Of a stretch of DNA of 64,000 bases, positions 24,301-33,574 are shown piece after piece. The notes beneath the pieces are model-generated. The model had not been told where the DNA came from. It saw only the letters and a program-made list of their open reading frames with translations, and did not search any database. The stretch is from Xiphydria camelus. Its lineage: Eukaryota; Arthropoda; Insecta; Hymenoptera; Xiphydriidae. Position 1 is the first letter of the stretch, and each line of letters opens with the position of its first letter. The position numbers and the translations under genes are program-made. The stretch covers positions 29,172,016-29,236,015 of the forward strand of contig OY783193.1 of NCBI GenBank assembly GCA_963678675.1, read 5' to 3'.

Positions 24301-24788
24301 CTCCCTTTATTGCACTTAGTTTTTGTGACATCCCCCGGGGTAGTCCCCACACGGAGATCCGATTGGGGGACTATTTTACCTCCGGAATATTTTACTCCGG
24401 AGGACGCCATCATATTTGTTAAAGATTTGGAATGGTATATTCCTGGGAATTATAATGTGGTGGTTTCCCTTTGCCTTCCACATCGCAGTTAAGAGGGGGT
24501 GTCATGCTACCATACCGATCTCCTTGATCTCTGCTAACATGACTACTGAAAGAGCTGCTGCCCTCTATCAGGGGATTCGTCTTCGTCTGGTTTCTCGCTA
24601 AGGACCCCTCCAATATGGTTGTACCTATGGTCCGGCTCCCTAGGTCCTCAAAACACGCAAGCCAACCCACCCGTTCCGGTTACTCCCAAGACTCATTCAT
24701 AGATTGACTTTAATTCATCAACTTGTATGAAATTGTCCCTGAAAGCGTTCCAGAACTGCGTCAAGGTGCGAATCCATAGGATAGGCTA
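21385..24788 (-). mobile_element. full-length RTE-clade LINE
   Basis: Bounded by the 11-bp duplication AGTCTTAACTT at 21374-21384 and 24789-24799. The minus-strand 3' end carries an ATGATGATGAA-type short repeat instead of a long poly(A), as is usual for RTE elements. The minus-strand 5' leader is about 375 bp. One intact open frame encodes endonuclease plus RT. Matching target duplications and an intact frame suggest a young, possibly active copy. Confidence 0.9.
21390..24413 (-). CDS. RTE-type endonuclease/reverse transcriptase (1007 aa)
   Basis: A single-ORF LINE protein that nicks the target and primes reverse transcription there. The N-terminal apurinic-like endonuclease starts near residue 67 (GAWNVRSL), with E at GISEMRW, GDWNAV and a DSDHNLV motif. 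RT motifs include PKDFKKSIIVTLPKK, GFIDLEKAFDNV, GVRQGCTLSPLIFNLY and catalytic FADD at residues 766-769. The C-terminus has the WCYRRMLKVKW and GRPRLDYI blocks common to RTE and craniofacial development protein 2-like predictions. There are no stops or frameshifts. Two adjacent ATGs open the frame; the first is used here. Length fits the RTE family (about 1000 residues). The protein is rich in K and E and its strand is T-rich in the window, unlike the GC-rich R1 LINE further right. Confidence 0.95.
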   Translation of the reverse strand: MMASSGVKYSGGKIVPQSDLRVGTTPGDVTKTKCNKGRCNRRSAIRENSKCNWGKTKSGRGKPGILRVGAWNVRSLRQAGKLENLKVEMNRLELDIVGISEMRWPKEGDFWSGDYRIIYKGSETGNAGVGFVMNRKLGQRVESYLQVSDRIVMVKIRSKPTNTTIIQVYMPTSSHDDEEIEQVYNDIEETIEYVKGDENLIITGDWNAVVGERKEEQITGNYSLGIRNERGSRLVEFCDKHQLVISNTLFEHHKRRVYTWKMPGDNGRYQIDYILVKQRFRNQVKDCRSYPGADIDSDHNLVMMKCQLKFKRLKKKNNARKKWDISKLKNDKVEKEFQSKVEKHLNRKGGDVANNSKANTEENWNHIKTSLENAAEEVLGIKENESRNPWITREILELIEERQKYKSRVDENGQRKYKSLKWEIIRKSRRAKEEWIEERCEEVEKKIKLGRTDAAFRLIKRNFQEYKPKSRNIRNENGNMLLENAEKADRWKEYLEKLYNGEELSNILEEENSVDENELGDPIIKSEFEIALKELKNNKAPGIDGIQAEILKFAGEEAISRLFKLVSHMYETGKMPKDFKKSIIVTLPKKVGADRCENFRTISLIPHASKILTKIIQRRMERRAEEVLAEDQFGFRRNRGTREAIIALRLIAEKTLEKDETLYIGFIDLEKAFDNVQWQKMFEILKRVGIKYRERRIIHNLYENQVAVIGVEEEVREAKIRKGVRQGCTLSPLIFNLYIEEAMNELKENSTSGIKIQGQTVSMLRFADDIALLASNKEELEKALNEMENILIENYNMKINKKKTKILVCSKKKRKSKTRINIGDESVEEVQQFCYLGSQITTDGKSLKDVKQRIAQGKQAFNLKKKLLCSKNVSLESRKKFLKTYVWSTALYGCESWTIGMVERKKLDSFEMWCYRRMLKVKWTEKITNEEVLRKIEENRGLWKNIKKRRDQLIGHIVRHEGLLRDILEAETGKKREVGRPRLDYISQIIKDVRENGIKPVLGLITL

Positions 24789-25212
24789 AGTCTTAACTTA
24801 GTCATCAAAATTTTCACACCCTTTTTTTTACGTGGACCTCGCTTAAAAATGATGAATCAACAATTTTTCATGCTCATTCTAGGTATTAAGAGACACGGTA
24901 GTGTCTCGCGGCATGTTCATTCAAGTCGTCAGAACGACGCCGCCAGCGCTGTCGCCGCGAGCACCCGTGTATCTTTACAGGAAAAATGTCTGCCCCCTTC
25001 ACCCCTCAATTTTAACATCGAATTTTCTCAATAAATATACGGTTATAACCAAAACTATGCTTAGTTACGCCATATAAATCGACTATTCTCTATCGATAGA
25101 GACCAGAGTAAATGTTGTAAGTTACATATTAACAGAGATTTTTCCTTAGCAACGCGAAGCCACGCCCCTCGCCCCATTAAAGTCGAGAATCCGATTTCTC
25201 GGGCGATATATA

Positions 25213-26539
25213 CAGGGTGCGTGAAAAGTTCGGGCAATTTTTAAAAATCTTTCAGCAGTACGGAAATATTATCTAAACGAACAAATTCGCAAAGCCAAAA
25301 CATAAAAAACTTTATTAATTCAATAACAACACGCAAAAACAAAGATATTACTACAAATGTTCAAAATTGCCTCCATCAGCCTCAATACACTTGCACAGTC
25401 GTTTTGGAAAATTGCCGATAATGGTCGCACACATTTCTACGGTAATATCGTCCCAGGCACGTATCAGAGCCGCTTTGAGCGCGTCGACGGTAGCGTATCG
25501 TGTTCTTGAAATGTTTTGCTGTAAGATGGACCAGACGGAGTAGTCCAACGGGTTGAGATCCGGCGAGTTCGGCGGCCAAACGTCTTTGCCCCAAAAGCCG
25601 GGAAACAACTCTTCACAGACGGCGATTGTCGAACGGGCTGAATGCGCCGGCGCCCAGTCCTGTTGAAGTACGAATCCTTCTGGGCCGAAGTGCTCTGTCG
25701 CCCATGGCTCCAATACGTCGCGGAGGACTTGCTGCTGGTAGTTGGCGGCGTTAATCTTTACGTTTCGTTCGATAAAGATTAACGGCGTCTTCCCGGTGGC
25801 GCAGATCCCGGCCCACACCATCACCGAGGCTGGAAAATGACTACGGCCGATGGTTTTCGCAACCGCAGTTTTCTGCTGACCCTTCTTTAACAGTTGGCGG
25901 TGATTTTGGCGGTTGTGGAGTGGTTCGACAGTAAAAATCTTCTCATCGGTGAAAAGCACCTTCGATAAGCGACCATCGCCGACCAGCCGACGCATTTGGC
26001 GGCATTTCTGCAGCCTCTTCGCCTTCATCGCTTCATTTAAGTAGTGGACGCGGGCGATTTTATAACTGCAAAGTCCCAGCTTCTTTTTGGCGATATTGCG
26101 AACTCGTTCCTCGCTGATTTGGAGTTCATTCGCCATTTTTCGCATGGACACCTCCGGATTTCGACGAATCCTGCATCGCACCTTGTTGATGTTCATTGGA
26201 GTAGTTACGGTGGTTGGACGACCACTCCGAGGACGATCCGCAGTCCCTCCCGTCTCTCTGTATCGATTTACGATTTTGTAGACGGTCCTTTGCTTGAAAC
26301 CTGTCGTTCGAATAATGTCGGCCGTCTTCATTCCGGTCTTGTACAACTCGACGACGGTGATACGCCGGCTTTCACGATCCATAACTTTAACACAACTGAA
26401 GATAACGAAACAAATAGAGTACTTTATAGATCAAAATTGCACGTAGAATTCAATAAAATCATAAACAATAAAGAAAAATGTAATGACGAATGCCAAAAAA
26501 GTACAAATATAAAATTGCCCGAACTTTTCACGCACCCTG
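25213..26539 (-). mobile_element. intact maT-type mariner transposon (1327 bp)
   Basis: Perfect 29-bp terminal inverted repeats (25213-25241 and 26511-26539) begin CAGGGTGCGTGAAAAGTTCG. TA flanks lie at 25211-25212 and 26540-26541. One intact transposase frame fills the element. Its insertion site is confirmed by the uninterrupted relative at 8636-9024. It looks recent and could be active or mobilisable. Confidence 0.95.
25351..26382 (-). CDS. maT/mariner transposase (343 aa, DD37D)
   Basis: Cut-and-paste transposase of the IS630-Tc1-mariner superfamily. The N-terminal paired helix-turn-helix DNA-binding region spans residues about 5-100, with the GRPR-like hook PRSGRPTTV at 51-59. The catalytic domain has D146 (LFTDEKIF), D242 (QQDWAPAH) and D280 (LNPLDYSVW). 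Aligning D280 with the last catalytic Asp of Mos1, which lies five residues after SPD, gives 37 residues between the second and third Asp. This spacing is that of the maT family. The frame has no interruptions and a length typical of the family. ATG at 26382 is the first in frame and lies about 130 bp inside the terminal repeat. Confidence 0.93.
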   Translation of the reverse strand: MDRESRRITVVELYKTGMKTADIIRTTGFKQRTVYKIVNRYRETGGTADRPRSGRPTTVTTPMNINKVRCRIRRNPEVSMRKMANELQISEERVRNIAKKKLGLCSYKIARVHYLNEAMKAKRLQKCRQMRRLVGDGRLSKVLFTDEKIFTVEPLHNRQNHRQLLKKGQQKTAVAKTIGRSHFPASVMVWAGICATGKTPLIFIERNVKINAANYQQQVLRDVLEPWATEHFGPEGFVLQQDWAPAHSARSTIAVCEELFPGFWGKDVWPPNSPDLNPLDYSVWSILQQNISRTRYATVDALKAALIRAWDDITVEMCATIIGNFPKRLCKCIEADGGNFEHL

Positions 26540-26640
26540 TATATGTAAAAATGTCACAAAAATTCCGCCTGTCTTCGGCGGTATTCGGCCATGGTCGGAA
26601 ATGTGTACACAGATGCGGCCACACGCATACGCCATCAAAA

Positions 26641-27156
26641 ATGTATGTGAGAGTGTGTGAGAGACTATATTCCTTGAATGTTTAGTTGTTTTTCAAAATT
26701 TAAAAATATTTCCATTCGCGAAACGATATCCCTCGCATTTTTTCGATCCTCGGACGCGCTTGTTAATAAAAAGTACAAATTCAGTGTAATCGGAGTAGTG
26801 AATCTCAACAGTGGTGAATGTGACAGACGCTCTGACAGCTAGCTATTATCAAATCGTTTAGATTTTTTTTTAATAATCAAAACAGTGCACGGAAGCAGTG
26901 TCATTTTTCTTTGGTTGCTGGTGCATGAAGAACAGGGAAGGAGACATCTATATCTCGGAAGAAGTGGCATCAGATAAGTAACTTCCTAACTGACTGTCTT
27001 AACCTCATTTTCATCCCTTATACAGAACAAATATCTTTGTGGTTATTCTATTTTTTGTTTTCAGCGCCATACGAGAACGGGACGGATTGGTGGAAATTTG
27101 ATTTTTCTTCGCAGTCGAAAATCAACCTAGGTAGAAAAGAATTCTCTAGAATTGCG
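26641..27156. other. no gene seen
   Basis: Mixed-composition spacer with one acceptor-like stretch (TATTTTTTGTTTTCAG at about 27063) but no convincing coding frame. The region contains no copy of the repeats described elsewhere that I can see. Confidence 0.4.
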
Positions 27157-28310
27157 GTACAATGCCACGGTGTGAATATCAGGTTCTACCGACATGACAT
27201 GCTTCGACAAGGTCTGTATCAACTTTAGCGGTATATTAAGGGCACTGCACTAATCCTGTGGCACATTTTTCTATCTAGGAAAGCATATTATTATGGTAGT
27301 ACAGCTGTACAGCGTTCCGATAATATACCGTCTTCCCGTACTGACAGTATACATGCATTTTACCTCCAATATGCCGGAATTAAAAATCTCTAGAACTCTG
27401 CGGTACAATGCCACGGTATGAATATCAGGTTCTACCGACATGACATGCTTCGACAAGGTCTGTATCAACTTTAGCGGTATATTAAGGGCACTGCACTAAT
27501 CCTGTGGCACATTTTTCTATCTGGGAAAGCATATTATTATGGTAGTACAGCTGTACAGCGTTCCGATAATATATAATTGGAACTTTTAATAATACGAAAG
27601 GGAAAATATATCGATAAAGAAAAGATAATAAAATAATTACTTCATTATTGTAATCCAATTCTATCGTATCTCCTACTTTTCTACCACGGCTTTCCCAGAT
27701 AGAAAAATGTGCCACAGGATTAGTGCAGTGCCCCCAATATAATGCTAAAGTTGATACAGACCTTGTCGAAGCATGTCATGTCAGTAGAATTTGATATTCC
27801 TACCGTGGCATTGTACCGCAGAGTTCTAGAGATTTTTAATTCCGGCATATTAAAGGTAAAATGCATGTATACTGTCAGTATGGGAAGACGGTATATTTCT
27901 ACATATTGGAGAATCTAAGTCGTGGGAGAAGAACAAATCATCGGAGTAACTACAATATCGGGGTAACTATAATACTTTATTTCTATTTTTTTCAGAACGA
28001 TTCTCAGATAGAAAAATGTGCCACAGGATTAGTACAGTGCCCCCAATATAATGCTAAAGTTGATACAGACCTTGTCGAAGCATGTCATGTCGGTAGAATT
28101 TGATATTCCTACCGTGGCATTGTACCGCAGAGTTCTAGAGATTTTTAATTCCGGCATATTAGAGGTAAAATGAATGTATACTGTCAGTATGGGAAGACGG
28201 TATATTTCTACATATTGGAGAATCTAAGTCGTGGGAGAAGAACAAATCATCGGAGTAACTACAATATCGGGGTAACTATAATACTTTATTTCTATTTTTT
28301 TTCTCATCGG
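27157..28310. repeat. cluster of direct and inverted 170- to 310-bp repeats
   Basis: The block GGTACAATGCCACGG ... AGCATATTATTATGG occurs in direct orientation at about 27157-27330 and 27407-27575, and inverted at about 27680-27835 and 28003-28150. On the right side the block starting CAGATAGAAAAATGTGCCAC at 27696 is repeated at 28004 (period 308 bp), including a second module with GTGGGAGAAGAACAAATCAT. The whole cluster can fold back on itself. No protein is recognised; short frames in it are repeated with it. Confidence 0.75.
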
Positions 28311-28876
28311 TGCTTGCGCTCTGCCTTCCTACTACAAGTTTCGATTTATATACTAAATTTTATTTTATTTACGCTGAATACGACTTGGGCATGTTTCAGC
28401 GTACAATTAGCTAGATCCAGCTCGACGAATGAACTATTCTGACTGGTTTTTGGAACGGCAAGTGGACGAGCTTTACAGCTGTTTCGCTGCCGTGTTGCCA
28501 AGTCTCTCACCGTTAATATGGCATGCTAATGGTTTGCGAAGTCAAAACGAATTTCATGACAATATTACGTTGCAACTATACGGTAAAACCCAATTTACTT
28601 ATTTTTTACATAATCCTTAATATTTCATCTGTCAAATTACTAGTCTTTCAAAGTCTAAAGTTGGCGGAATGTGTGTTAAAGTCAGTGATAATCTACCTTA
28701 GTACAATCGTCTGCCATAAGGCGATATGTTAAAAGTGGTCAACTTTAGAGTAAAATAACGAAGAAACTATAGACGGTCTATATTGCTCAAATTTTCGTAT
28801 TAGTTGTGTAAAGTATTCGTGTATATCATATAAAAAAATTAGGGCTGTAAGTTGGTTTTCGTCTGATAGTCGAACC
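28311..28876. other. no gene seen
   Basis: Unique-looking sequence with only short frames. No motif or RNA signal is recognised. Confidence 0.4.
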
Positions 28877-29104
28877 TCCTTAAAGCAGGAATAGTTGGAA
28901 CGAAAAGCCCATATTGCAATGAAAGTACTATGGGTACTATGGATGAAGGCGCTCGCTGACAAGACTGACATTCTCCGATGTCCATCGAGTCATCTTTTTA
29001 CGGACAGGACACGAGTTAGATCCTCTTCGGTTGCACCTGTACGAGATGATATGTCAGAAAATCGTGAGTCTTTATGAAAATCTTCTAACCTACTCGTTCT
29101 GCAG
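28877..29104. repeat. dispersed segment B'
   Basis: Reverse complement of 6738-6950, extended slightly by an extra GGGTACTATGGATGAAGG stretch. Confidence 0.65.
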
Positions 29105-29141
29105 TAATACTTAATAATAAAAAACTATTCTCCTACATGTA

Positions 29142-29353
29142 CACCCGGGGACACGGCATCTGTCGCTGGTGACTGTTTTTAAACGTTATTTTTAAACGTA
29201 TTAACCAATAATTAATAATCCTCATACTTTCATTCACGAGAGTAGATGTCACCGTAGCTAATGAGCGCATGAGAATTAATTATTCATTGGTTAGTACGTT
29301 TAAAAATAACGTTTAAAAAAAGTCACCAGCGACAGATACCGTATCCCCGGGTG
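29142..29353. mobile_element. palindromic MITE with TA target, family M, copy 1
   Basis: The ends are CACCCGGGGACACGG and its complement, with TA on both sides (29140-29141, 29354-29355). The arms GTCACCAGCGACAGATACCG and TTTAAAAATAACGTTTAAA make it nearly fully palindromic. It has split a partial copy of segment A: the flanking CTATTCTCCTACATG and CGATGAATAAATTCC are contiguous in 30357-30540. Other copies are at 42715-42925 and, diverged, about 45752-45896. A Tc1/mariner-type MITE is likely from the TA duplication. Confidence 0.8.
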
Positions 29354-29395
29354 TACATATTCTCCCGATGAATAAATTCCAAACAGTAGTGAAAT

Positions 29396-29470
29396 CCCCC
29401 ACAAAAACAGATCCTCTGTAAAAAAAGGCGGCATGTTCATTCAGTGCCAACAAAAATTGATACGTAAAAT
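29396..29470 (+). repeat. truncated P1 palindrome arm
   Basis: Matches the first 75 bases of the P1 arm at 30541 (CCCCCACAAAAACAGAT...), then switches abruptly to segment C' at about 29465. Confidence 0.7.
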
Positions 29471-29700
29471 ATACAAATATAGATAGATAGCGTGTAGCAT
29501 ACGATGGACTGAACTAAAGAATAGCGTGTAATATATAAAATATACCTGTTGTTAATTCTATCGACATATAGGTAGGTAAACGCACGGTAGACACATCCAT
29601 ATCGGAGATAGGATATCCACGGTATCAGCGAGAGAAGTATTTCAAAAAATAATCTAAGCATTTTATAAATAAAATTTTTTATTTGTTACATTTGTTTGTG
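29459..29700. repeat. dispersed segment C'
   Basis: Reverse complement of 7262-7510. It carries two GCGTGTA-type copies and TTTGTTTGTGTGTG at its end. Confidence 0.65.
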
Positions 29701-29717
29701 TGTGTTTATATTTTCCC

Positions 29718-29875
29718 CAGAACAATTCGTTCGTGAAAGGATTTCCATAAATACCGCTATTAATATCACTGTTGGTATGGAATATTATTTAATCTTCAGA
29801 ACAATTCGTTCGTGAAAGGATTTCCATAAATATCGCTATTAATATCATGGTTGGTATGGAAGATTAATTAATTAC
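29718..29875 (+). repeat. 79-bp tandem duplication
   Basis: CAGAACAATTCGTTCGTGAA begins at 29718 and again at 29797. The two units differ at a few bases. Confidence 0.85.
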
Positions 29876-30124
29876 TGACATAATACATAACTATAAATGA
29901 TACGATAGTCGATAATATAGGTATATTGTGGACATAGGACGATATGGCACGTAGTGATTTATAGACTCTAGGATGTACCTATGCTATTGGTCGGAGACGC
30001 AAGGACGCCGAACGATTGGCTCTATCTATCGTTGGCAGACGCCAATCGTCGCGAGAGAAGTTCCCTAGGGCGTAAGCACCTAGCAGACGAGCAAGTGGCG
30101 GGTGACGCGGTTCTGGGTCCCCTT

Positions 30125-30255
30125 TCTTGAGTCGCTCGCAAGAGAAACGTATACGTTTCTTAGCGAATAGACCAATCCGTAACCCCACCACAACGGAATA
30201 CTTAATCCTGATTGGTCTATTCGCTAAGATGCGTATACGCAACTTTGCGAGCGGT
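30125..30255. repeat. hairpin H1 of the CAACGGAATACTT family
   Basis: The arms start CGCTCGCAA and end TTGCGAGCG and include GCGAATAGACCAAT and its complement. The right arm carries the shared core CAACGGAATACTTAATCCTG; the left arm has lost the core. Related hairpins are at 43751-43847 and 44943-45119. Confidence 0.7.
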
Positions 30256-30540
30256 TCGAGAAAGGGGCCGAAGGGGCCCTAGCACTACTCAACTTTCGAG
30301 CGACGAAAAATACCGTCGCCGCGACAGATTTACCCTACCACCACTTTTTGTCATAACCAATCGGAGTGACTCGATAAGTACCTTTCAAAATATCACGAGA
30401 ATAAATCAAAAGTAACGTGGTTATAATTAATTGGCTCTTATCGGTATAAAATGTGAGACTTCAATTTTGTGGTAATAAACAGCTATTCTTCTACATGTAC
30501 GTATCTTCCTCATGAATAAATTCCAAAAAGTAGTGAAATC

Positions 30541-31267
30541 CCCCCACAAAAACAGATTCTCTGTAAAAAAAGGCGGCATGTTCATTCAGTGCCAACAAAA
30601 ATTGATACGTAAAATACTCTCCAAAAAAGATTTGAAATCAATTAAGATCGCCATGTTCAAGATTTATGTATTAAAAGTAAAAGGCATCATTTGAAAGGAA
30701 AATTATTGTAAATCAAGTTACTAAAAAATTCGACTAAAAAAATTTATAAAAAAATTTTAATAAAAAAGAACTTGCCGCGTTTTTTTCTTCAAAATAAAAA
30801 ATTCAGACAGAATTATACTCGATGTTTATGCACTTATGATTTTAAATAAATTCATACACTTATAATATGATACCACCAGTATACCGAATGTCGCACGGGA
30901 AACCGATTAGGCGGGGGGCTTCTGAAATTCTCTGAATTTGACTTCGGCAGTGTAATTTATGAATCACTCTAGCACCGTCCAAGCACTGCCAATTATTCGG
31001 CATAGTGGACAAAATATGAAAACTTAAACGCGGCAAGTTCTTTTTTATTAAAATTTTTTTATAAATTTTTTTAGTCGAATTTTTTAGTAACTTGATTTAC
31101 AATAATTTTCCTTTCAAATGATGCCTTTTACTTTTAATACATAAATCTTGAACATGGCGATCTTAATTGATTTCAAATCTTTTTTGGAGAGTATTTTACG
31201 TATCAATTTTTGTTGGCACTGAATGAACATGCCGCCTTTTTTTACAGAGAATCTGTTTTTGTGGGGG
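30541..31267. mobile_element. palindromic MITE, family P1, copy 2
   Basis: Arms 30541-30785 and 31026-31267. It is in the opposite orientation to 4884-5611 together with its flank (30357-30540), and the two copies are closely similar throughout, including the non-palindromic centre. Confidence 0.8.
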
Positions 31268-31344
31268 TAAGCCATACAAGAAAGTATATCCTTTTGGGCA
31301 GACTGAATGAAGTGAATCGGATCAATAGATCAAGTGCTTGAAGT

Positions 31345-31550
31345 TATGATGAAAAGGCAATTCAATATGGCGGTGCCATTTTGGAGCCGCCATATTGAAT
31401 TTTCTCGTAATAAAAATTTCCGAGCATTTTAGAATAATGAACAAATGAAACCATCAAAACTGGAAGTTCGTATGCCTTTTCATTATCCCACAAAAAATTC
31501 TCAAACTTTGCTTTAGTTTCGACCGAATCTAAGAGAACCGCCCCTTAACT
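31345..31550. repeat. dispersed repeat E'
   Basis: Reverse complement of 21130-21346, with an extra inverted CAATATGGCGG element at its start (about 31363-31395). Confidence 0.65.
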
Positions 31551-31703
31551 TAATTATTTTTTTCAGTGTATTCTTAAATAAATTGTTAAATTTACATTAT
31601 ACTGTGATTTCAATTAATCGTTGTATTTTTTTATAGAAACATACCGAAATAGATAAATGTACGTAAATATTGTACAGCAACTTTATAAGAAGTATTAACT
31701 TAT

Positions 31704-32202
31704 CAAATGCATTAAGATTGTGTGCTTTATGAGTCGTCAAGCACATTTGTATCATTAAATGATTTCAAACTAATGTAAATAAAATGCTAAATATTTGTTC
31801 AATACATGCACAGTTATTCGTAAATATGTTTCTACAATAAATACAGCGATTAAATTTCAATCACATTACAATGTAGATGTAACTTTTGTTTGAAGAACAA
31901 TTATTTTTCTAAACTCAAGCAGTAAAATGAACATTGATTTTAGAATAATCAATTATTTTAGTGTCTATGAATGTCGTGACGACCATACAAGTCTATCGAA
32001 GATTATTCTTAAGTAAATTATTAATTTTACATTATAGTGTGATTCAAATTAATTGATGTATTTAATGTAACAATATATTTACGAAAAATTATGCTTATAT
32101 TGAGTATACATTTACCATTTTATTGGTATTATTTTGGAATCATTTGATGTTACAAATATACTTGCTCAATGACGACTCATAAAGCACATAACTTTGATGC
32201 AT
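31704..32202. mobile_element. MITE-like inverted-repeat element
   Basis: The ends ATGCATTAAGATTGTGTGCTTTATGAGTCGTCAAGCA-type (31706-31745) are found in complement at about 32163-32202, with further paired segments ATCATTAAATGATTT / AATCATTTGATGT inside. The interior is AT-rich and noncoding. Confidence 0.65.
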
Positions 32203-32333
32203 CTGATGGGCCGATACCACCTAAAGTTGCTGCACAATTTACGTACATTTGTCTATATGGGCAAAGACGAGGCGGAGCAGAATACGGCATACTCGATAGT
32301 CGTTACGTGCCCGTTTGCGCCGCGCGCTCGTTA

Positions 32334-32465
32334 AGCCGGGTCTTCACTGCGCGAAATTCTACGCGAAACTGTTGCGCGAGTCATGTCCCCTCTTTTTCTC
32401 GCGCTCCCTCTTCTCACTCACTCTCTCTTTTTCGCGAAACAGTTTCGCGCAGTGAAGACCCGGCT
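32334..32465. mobile_element. 132-bp hairpin MITE, TTA target
   Basis: The terminal repeats AGCCGGGTCTTCACTGCGCG and their complement flank a 70-bp pyrimidine-rich centre. TTA is present on both sides (32331-32333, 32466-32468), consistent with a Harbinger-type 3-bp duplication. Confidence 0.75.
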
Positions 32466-33059
32466 TTATACGCGTGCAGTACTGAGCGTGCTGCGTGTAC
32501 GGTGTACTCGACACTAATCGCCCCAGTTATCTAAGCGGTGACACTTAAAGCGGATCGGAACGATGTTCCTATTGGGCGTCGCACTTAATTCCACGAACGT
32601 ATGGGTACCGTCGCGTATACGTGCCGCATACACGCTTGCGGGGTGGCCCGCGTTTCTCTCGCCACGCGCAGTCATCGCTGTACGGCGAGTAGAGCGCTAA
32701 CTGAAGGAGGAGCGCGGCGACAATTGCGACAATCGAGTGCAGCGCTCGCTCGCACGATCCCTTCGACTGACCCGGCGACTCCCGGCTCGTACGAGCTTCG
32801 TCGCGTTCCCGAATTTTCGTTAAAAATAACAACTCGTGTTTGAACTTACCTTATGTGTTTATCGGCGTGGCCACTAGAGACGTGCACTCGAATCAATCGC
32901 CAATTCGCCTTGGCGATTGACGAGAACTGAACGAAACGCGAATGTCACCGTCCGGTCAGCGTTTTCTAATCACTCCAGCGGAACGGCCGGAGCTGCCTGT
33001 ACCGAAATTGTCCGACTTGTCCGTTAACCGGGCGCGCGAGTCGAGACGCACGGCCGCCA

Positions 33060-33345
33060 CACTTCCGGGCCCCTAATACAAGCGAACGTTGGGTCGCAGT
33101 TAAGTGAGGTGACGCAGAGCGACTCACCCCAGATTTTGTAACCCGTAGAAATCTATATAACAGCGAATGTTCGGACGCAGTGTGAGGTGGCGTAGTTTTC
33201 ACGCACCGCGAGCCGGCCGAGCGAACGTTGAGACGCAGTTCAGTGAGGGGACGCAGGGCGACTCACCGCAGATTTTTGTAACCAATAGACATCTATACAA
33301 CAGCGAACGTTCGGACGCAGTGTGAGGTGGCGCACTTTTCACACG
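33060..33345 (+). repeat. two direct repeats of about 135 bp
   Basis: AGCGAACGTT...GTGAGGTGACGCAGAGCGACTCACC...GACGCAGTGTGAGGTGGCG occurs at about 33079-33195 and again at 33221-33335. A related block in reverse complement is at about 35085-35175. Each unit contains GACGCAGTGTGAGGTGGCG. No coding function is seen. Confidence 0.7.
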
Positions 33346-33574
33346 CCGTGAATCTGCGAGAGCCTGCGAAGGTCTGCGGTCGAAACACAAAACCGGACGT
33401 GATTTTTCGTTCGTGAACTTTAGTTTGTTAGTTTAAGATGGCATAATGCCGGGTTTACACACTTGCCAAACGTTTGTGCGGACTTAAAATATTATTATTA
33501 TTAGTACTAAATAATAATAAAAAAATATTATTGTATTATTTGTATTATGATTTAATATTTTGTGAACGATTCCT

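Larger units (their letters stand above)
24890..26640. repeat. dispersed repeat D', split by mariner
   Basis: Positions 24890-25212 and 26540-26640 together match the reverse complement of 8636-9024. The mariner element accounts for the gap. Confidence 0.75.

Noticed and set aside
21390..24413. Open frames on the plus strand across the RTE LINE
   Set aside because: They are antisense shadows of a continuous 1007-codon frame with clear endonuclease and RT motifs.
25351..26382. Apparent 32-residue spacing between catalytic Asp residues of the mariner transposase
   Set aside because: That count used the Asp of SPDLNP. By alignment with Mos1 the catalytic residue is the later Asp (NPLDY), giving the ordinary maT spacing of 37.
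32569..33390. Short GC-rich frames on both strands
   Set aside because: They overlap a direct duplication and show no family motif or consistent coding signal.
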